Made by a program: the position numbers and the translations under genes | Shown here: piece by piece, positions 60,726 to 64,000 of the stretch | Layout: the number at the start of each line of letters is the position of its first letter | Numbering within the stretch: the stretch's first letter is position 1 | Origin: Piscinibacter gummiphilus | GTDB lineage: Bacteria; Pseudomonadota; Gammaproteobacteria; Burkholderiales; Burkholderiaceae_C | NCBI RefSeq assembly: GCF_002116905.1 | Contig: NZ_CP015118.1 | Span: 806,001 to 870,000, forward strand | Length of the DNA: 64,000 nucleotides | Direction: 5' to 3' | The notes under the pieces: generated by a model | Databases searched by the model: none | The model's input: the letters and a program-made list of their open reading frames with translations, nothing else | What the model was told of the DNA's origin: nothing

Positions 60726-61883
60726 ATGGACGCACTGAAGGGACTCAAGGTCATCGAACTGGGGCAGCTGATCGCGGGCCCCTTCGCGGGCAAGACGCTC
60801 GCCGAGTTCGGGGCCGACGTGATCAAGGTCGAGCCGCAGGACGTGGGCGATCCGCTGCGCAAGTGGCGGATGCTGCGCGACGGCACGTCGGTGTGGTGGG
60901 AGGTGCAATCGCGCAACAAGCGTTCGGTGGCCGCCGACCTGCGCAGCGAGGAGGGCCAGTCGCTCGTGCGCGAACTCGCCCGCGAGGCGGACGTCGTGAT
61001 CGAGAATTTCAAGCCCGGCACGCTCGAGAAGTGGGGCATCGGCTGGGACGTGCTGCACGCGCTGAACCCGCGCCTGATCATGCTGCGCATCTCCGGCTAC
61101 GGGCAGACCGGGCCGTACCGCCACAAGCCGGGCTTCGGCGTGCTGGGCGAGGCGATGGGCGGGCTGCGCCACCTGACGGGCGAGCCGGGCCGCGTGCCGG
61201 TGCGCTGCGGCATCTCCATCGGCGACACGCTCTCCGCGCTGCACGGCGTGATCGGTGTGCTCACCGCGCTGTACCACCGCGACGCCCGCGGCGGCGAAGG
61301 CCAGGTGGTCGACGTGGCCCTCTACGAAAGCGTGTTCAACGTGATGGAAAGCCTGCTGCCCGAGTACGACGCCTTCGGCGCCGTGCGCGTGCGGTCGGGC
61401 AGCGCGCTGCCCGGCATCGCGCCCACCAACGCGTACCGCTGCGCGGACGGCAAGTACGCGCTCGTCGCGGGCAACGGCGACAGCATCTTCAAGCGGTTGA
61501 TGGCCACCATCGGGCGGCCCGACCTCGAGAACGATCCCGCGCTCGCCCGCAACGACGGCCGCGTGGCCCGCGTCGACGAGATCGACGCGGCCATCGAGGC
61601 GTGGACGGCGGTGAAGCCGCTCGAAGAGGTGCTCGCGGTGCTCGACGAGGCCGGGGTGCCGGCCGGCAAGGTCTACGCCGTGGACGACATCGCCCGCGAC
61701 CCGCAGTACCTGGCACGCGAGATGATCGTCGAGGCCGTGACCTCCGACGGCTCGGTGCTCAAGGTGCCCGGCATCGTGCCGAAGCTGAGCGCCACGCCGG
61801 GGCGCATCGCGTCGCCCGCGCCTCGCCTCGGCGAACACACCGCGGAGGTGGTCTCCGCGCGCGGCTGGCCCGCACGCGGCTGA
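60726..61883 (+). CDS. Family III CoA-transferase (CaiB/BaiF-type)
   Basis: A 385-residue enzyme. The N-terminal MDALKGLKVIELGQLIAGPF and GADVIKVEPQ are family hallmarks; the catalytic Asp is D167 (CGISIGDTL). RNKRSVAADL and VVIENFKPGTLEKWG are also conserved. The start ATG60726 has CGAGGAA upstream; ATG60708 adds six residues. It transfers CoA onto a carboxylic acid, probably as the first step of a small catabolic pathway completed by the HMG-CoA-lyase-like enzyme. The acceptor acid is unknown. Confidence 0.9.
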   Translation: MDALKGLKVIELGQLIAGPFAGKTLAEFGADVIKVEPQDVGDPLRKWRMLRDGTSVWWEVQSRNKRSVAADLRSEEGQSLVRELAREADVVIENFKPGTLEKWGIGWDVLHALNPRLIMLRISGYGQTGPYRHKPGFGVLGEAMGGLRHLTGEPGRVPVRCGISIGDTLSALHGVIGVLTALYHRDARGGEGQVVDVALYESVFNVMESLLPEYDAFGAVRVRSGSALPGIAPTNAYRCADGKYALVAGNGDSIFKRLMATIGRPDLENDPALARNDGRVARVDEIDAAIEAWTAVKPLEEVLAVLDEAGVPAGKVYAVDDIARDPQYLAREMIVEAVTSDGSVLKVPGIVPKLSATPGRIASPAPRLGEHTAEVVSARGWPARG

Positions 61884-61907
61884 CCCCGACAGGAAGGAGA
61901 GGACACC

Positions 61908-62876
61908 ATGCAGGCAGGCAACGGGCGACGGCTCGCCATCAACGAAGTGGGAACGCGCGACGGGTTGCAGGCGGAATGCCGCTTCGTCGAGACCGACGAC
62001 AAGGTCGCGCTCGTGGACACGCTGAGCAGTCTCGGCTACGCGAAGATCGAGGTCACCTCGTTCACGTCGCCGCAGGCCATCCCGGCGCTGCGCGACGCCG
62101 AGGCGGTGATGCACCGCATCCGGCGTGCGCCCGGTGTCGTCTACACCGCGCTCGTGCCGAACGTGCGGGGCGGCGAGCGGGCCCTCGAATGCCACACGGA
62201 CGAGTTCAACCTCGTCATGTCGGCGAGCGAGACGCACAACCTCGCCAACCTGCGCATGACGCGGGACCAGTCGTTCCGCCAGCTGCTCGACGTGATGGTG
62301 CTGGCGCGCGACGCGCGGGTGCCGGTCAACGTGTCGCTGTCGTGCGTCTTCGGCTGCCCGATGGAGGGGGAGGTGCCGCTCGACGGCGTGCTCGGCTGGA
62401 TCGACCGCTTCGCGGAGGCGGGGGCGCAGGGCATCACGCTGTGCGACACGACGGGCATGGCGTACCCGACGCAGGTGCAGGACGTCTGCGAGAAGGCGCT
62501 GCGCCGCCAGCCGTCGCTCGCCTTCACCGCGCACTTCCACAATACCCGCGCGATGGGGCTGGTGAATACGGTCGCCGCGGTCGAGGCCGGCATCCGACAG
62601 TTCGACATGTCGCTGGGCGGCATCGGCGGCTGCCCCTACGCGCCGGGTGCGTCGGGTAACGTGGCCACGGAGGACGTGGTGCACATGCTCGAGTGCATGG
62701 GCTACGACACGGGGCTGTCCGTGCCGGCACTGATCGGCGCGGCGCACCAGCTGGCCGGGCTGATCGGCCACGACGTGCCGTCGCAGCTGTCCCGCGCCGG
62801 GGAACGGTTGACGCGGCACGCACCGCCCGAAGGCTTCGAGGCGATCCACGAGCGGGCGCTGGCGAGGTCCGCATGA
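61908..62876 (+). CDS. HMG-CoA lyase-like aldolase
   Basis: A 322-residue TIM-barrel lyase. Key motifs are INEVGTRDGLQAE, the metal His region AHFHNTRAMGLVN, SLSCVFGCPMEG, and the C-terminal GGIGGCPYAPGASGN with the essential Cys of HMG-CoA lyases. AGGAAGGAG precedes the start. In bacteria this family also includes citramalyl-CoA-like and dehydratase-type enzymes that cleave 3-hydroxyacyl-CoA. With the upstream CoA-transferase it suggests activation of a 3-hydroxy acid followed by C-C cleavage. Confidence 0.88.
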   Translation: MQAGNGRRLAINEVGTRDGLQAECRFVETDDKVALVDTLSSLGYAKIEVTSFTSPQAIPALRDAEAVMHRIRRAPGVVYTALVPNVRGGERALECHTDEFNLVMSASETHNLANLRMTRDQSFRQLLDVMVLARDARVPVNVSLSCVFGCPMEGEVPLDGVLGWIDRFAEAGAQGITLCDTTGMAYPTQVQDVCEKALRRQPSLAFTAHFHNTRAMGLVNTVAAVEAGIRQFDMSLGGIGGCPYAPGASGNVATEDVVHMLECMGYDTGLSVPALIGAAHQLAGLIGHDVPSQLSRAGERLTRHAPPEGFEAIHERALARSA

Positions 62877-63268
62877 TCGACCACCTGGACCACCTCGTGC
62901 TGACGACCGCGCACGAAGCCGCCTGCGTCCGCTTCTACACGGAGGTGCTGGGCATGCGGCTCGAATCGTTCGTCGGCGGTACGCCGCCCGTGGAACGCAA
63001 GGCCTTTGTGTTCGGGTCGCAGAAGATCAACCTGCACGTCAAGGGCCGGGAGTTCGAGCCGAAGGCGCACACGCCGGTGCCGGGGGCGCTGGACCTCTGC
63101 TTCATCGCGGCGGTGCGGCTGGACGCGGTGATCGCGCGTCTGGAGGCGCTCGGTGTCCCGATCGCCGAAGGACCCGTGATGCGCACGGGCGCCACGTCGC
63201 GCATCCGTTCGGTGTACGTGCGGGACCCCGACCTCAACCTGATCGAAATCTCGGAGCCGGCGCCATGA
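62873..63268 (+). CDS. VOC-family (glyoxalase-like) protein
   Basis: A 131-residue protein of the vicinal-oxygen-chelate superfamily. The pattern LDHLVLTTAHEAACVRFYTEVLGMRL and YVRDPDLNLIEISEP at the end are those of small glyoxalase/bleomycin-like VOC proteins; metal-ligand-like His8 and Glu127 fall at the expected ends. It overlaps the lyase by 4 bp and may process a reactive intermediate of the pathway or be a dioxygenase-like enzyme; the function is uncertain. Confidence 0.85.
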   Translation: MIDHLDHLVLTTAHEAACVRFYTEVLGMRLESFVGGTPPVERKAFVFGSQKINLHVKGREFEPKAHTPVPGALDLCFIAAVRLDAVIARLEALGVPIAEGPVMRTGATSRIRSVYVRDPDLNLIEISEPAP

Positions 63269-64000
63269 GCATCCCCACCGTCGTGTTCCTCGATGCGGGC
63301 AGCCTGCCGCTGCCGCTGCCGCTGAGCTTCGCGACACCCGTCGCCTACGAACCGCACGACACCACGCGGCCGGAGGAGGTCGCTTCGCGCATCGCGCGGG
63401 CCGACGTGGTCGTCACGAACAAGGTGCGCCTGACCCGCGAGCAGCTGCATGACGCGCCACGGCTGGGGCTGGTGGTGGTGGCCGCGGCCGGCACCGACAA
63501 CGTCGACCTCGATGCGGCGAAGGCGCTGGGTATCGCCGTGCGCAACGTGCCCGACTACGGCACGGACTCGGTGGCCGAACACGTGATCGCGGCGCTGCTG
63601 ATGTCGCGGCGGTCGCTGGCGGTCTACGCGCAGGCGGCCGTCGACGGCCGGTGGTCGGCCTCGCCGCACTTCTGCTGGCACGGCCCCGCCATCCGCGGCG
63701 TGGGTGGCGCGTTGCTGGGTGTCGTGGGGCGAGGCCGCATCGGCGAAGCCACCGCCCGGCTGGCCCGCGGCCTCGGGATGCGGGTGCTGTACGCCCGGTC
63801 GCCGAACCGGCCGCCCGCGGACGACGAACGCGAACTCGACGACCTGCTGGCCGAGGCCGATGCCGTGACGCTCCACGTGCCGCTGACGCCGCGAACCCGG
63901 CACCTGATCGACGCGCGTCGCCTGGCCTTGATGAAGCCGACGGCCACCCTGATCAACACGGGTCGCGGCGCTCTCGTGGACGCGGCCGCGCTCGTGCACG
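63265..64000 (+). CDS. D-2-hydroxyacid dehydrogenase (cut by right edge)
   Basis: 245 residues are visible. The N-terminal catalytic part (IARADVVVTNKVRLTREQL, VVVAAAGTDNVDLDAAKALG) precedes the Rossmann motif LLGVVGRGRIGEATARLARG; the catalytic Arg is in LINTGRGALVDAA near the edge. It overlaps the VOC gene by 4 bp and so belongs to the CoA-transferase operon. It would reduce or oxidise the acid fed into the pathway. The His-containing C-terminal part lies beyond the window. Confidence 0.88.
   Translation, partial: MSIPTVVFLDAGSLPLPLPLSFATPVAYEPHDTTRPEEVASRIARADVVVTNKVRLTREQLHDAPRLGLVVVAAAGTDNVDLDAAKALGIAVRNVPDYGTDSVAEHVIAALLMSRRSLAVYAQAAVDGRWSASPHFCWHGPAIRGVGGALLGVVGRGRIGEATARLARGLGMRVLYARSPNRPPADDERELDDLLAEADAVTLHVPLTPRTRHLIDARRLALMKPTATLINTGRGALVDAAALVH

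Noticed and set aside
59697..62849. 1050-residue frame running through the LysR gene and the CoA-transferase region
   Set aside because: Only the C-terminal 306 residues match LysR; the rest is antisense to the CoA-transferase and lyase genes.

Overview
The window is about 70% G+C and densely coded, with many 1-4 bp stop/start overlaps and strong third-position GC. The mix of families (a Bug/TctC receptor, a DUF3649-PepSY-DUF3325 iron operon, a CstA/YbdD pair, many LysR and ABC systems) points to a free-living, metabolically versatile betaproteobacterium of the order Burkholderiales, probably near the Rubrivivax/Leptothrix/Comamonadaceae branch. I see no rRNA, tRNA, CRISPR array or transposase. 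All calls come from reading the sequence; no database search was possible.

Left edge, 1-6258: an incomplete retron-type reverse transcriptase gene reads out of the window on the minus strand. Just upstream lies a compact region that looks like a retron msr-msd RNA: a 14-bp long-range inverted repeat encloses four hairpins, an AGC follows the first arm, and a CATAAT -10 box sits 6 bp before the predicted RNA start. Facing away from it is a three-gene condensin-like set (MksF/JetA-, MksE/JetB- and SMC-like MksB/JetC-like proteins) with no JetD/MksG nuclease. This corner is the best candidate for an undescribed system.

6295-12586: a seven-gene minus-strand operon with a DeoR regulator, a four-part UgpBACE-like sugar or glycerol-phosphate ABC importer, a HAD phosphatase and a metallophosphoesterase, with a palindromic DeoR-type operator in front. 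12657-17083: a NarL-type response regulator, CstA, a YbdD-like protein and a Cache-sensor histidine kinase, apparently a regulated pyruvate or peptide uptake module. 17084-23703: an isolated exported protein in unusual DNA, a Ser/Thr kinase with a small membrane neighbour, a hybrid histidine kinase, an isoprenylcysteine-methyltransferase-like protein and a GST. 23773-26149: an iron-linked membrane operon behind a Fur-like box.

26164-33603: single genes (beta-lactamase-fold lipoprotein, DUF1444-like protein, phospholipase-D-like lipoprotein, PLP-dependent ammonia-lyase, NAD(P)-binding protein with a divergent AraC regulator). 33597-39524: a TRAP importer operon (DctP, fused DctQM, LacI regulator, 2-hydroxyacid dehydrogenase, amidohydrolase) preceded by three tandem LacI-like sites. 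39693-47181: a BMP-type nucleoside-like ABC importer divergent from a cysteine hydrolase, an amidase and a TetR regulator. 47313-54501: a GntR regulator, then an APS-reductase-like flavoprotein, a 2x[4Fe-4S] ferredoxin, a nitrate/sulfonate-type ABC importer, a HEAT-repeat protein and a DUF971 protein, probably one functional unit of unknown substrate.

54555-64000: a phosphoribosyltransferase with a small CxxC protein, a Pro-Ala-rich DUF6055-like lipoprotein with a HEFTH motif, a LysR/Bug-receptor pair, and a second LysR divergent from a CoA-transferase, HMG-CoA-lyase-like, VOC and 2-hydroxyacid-dehydrogenase operon that runs off the right edge. Two copies of one repetitive extragenic palindrome lie at 39592 and 48128.
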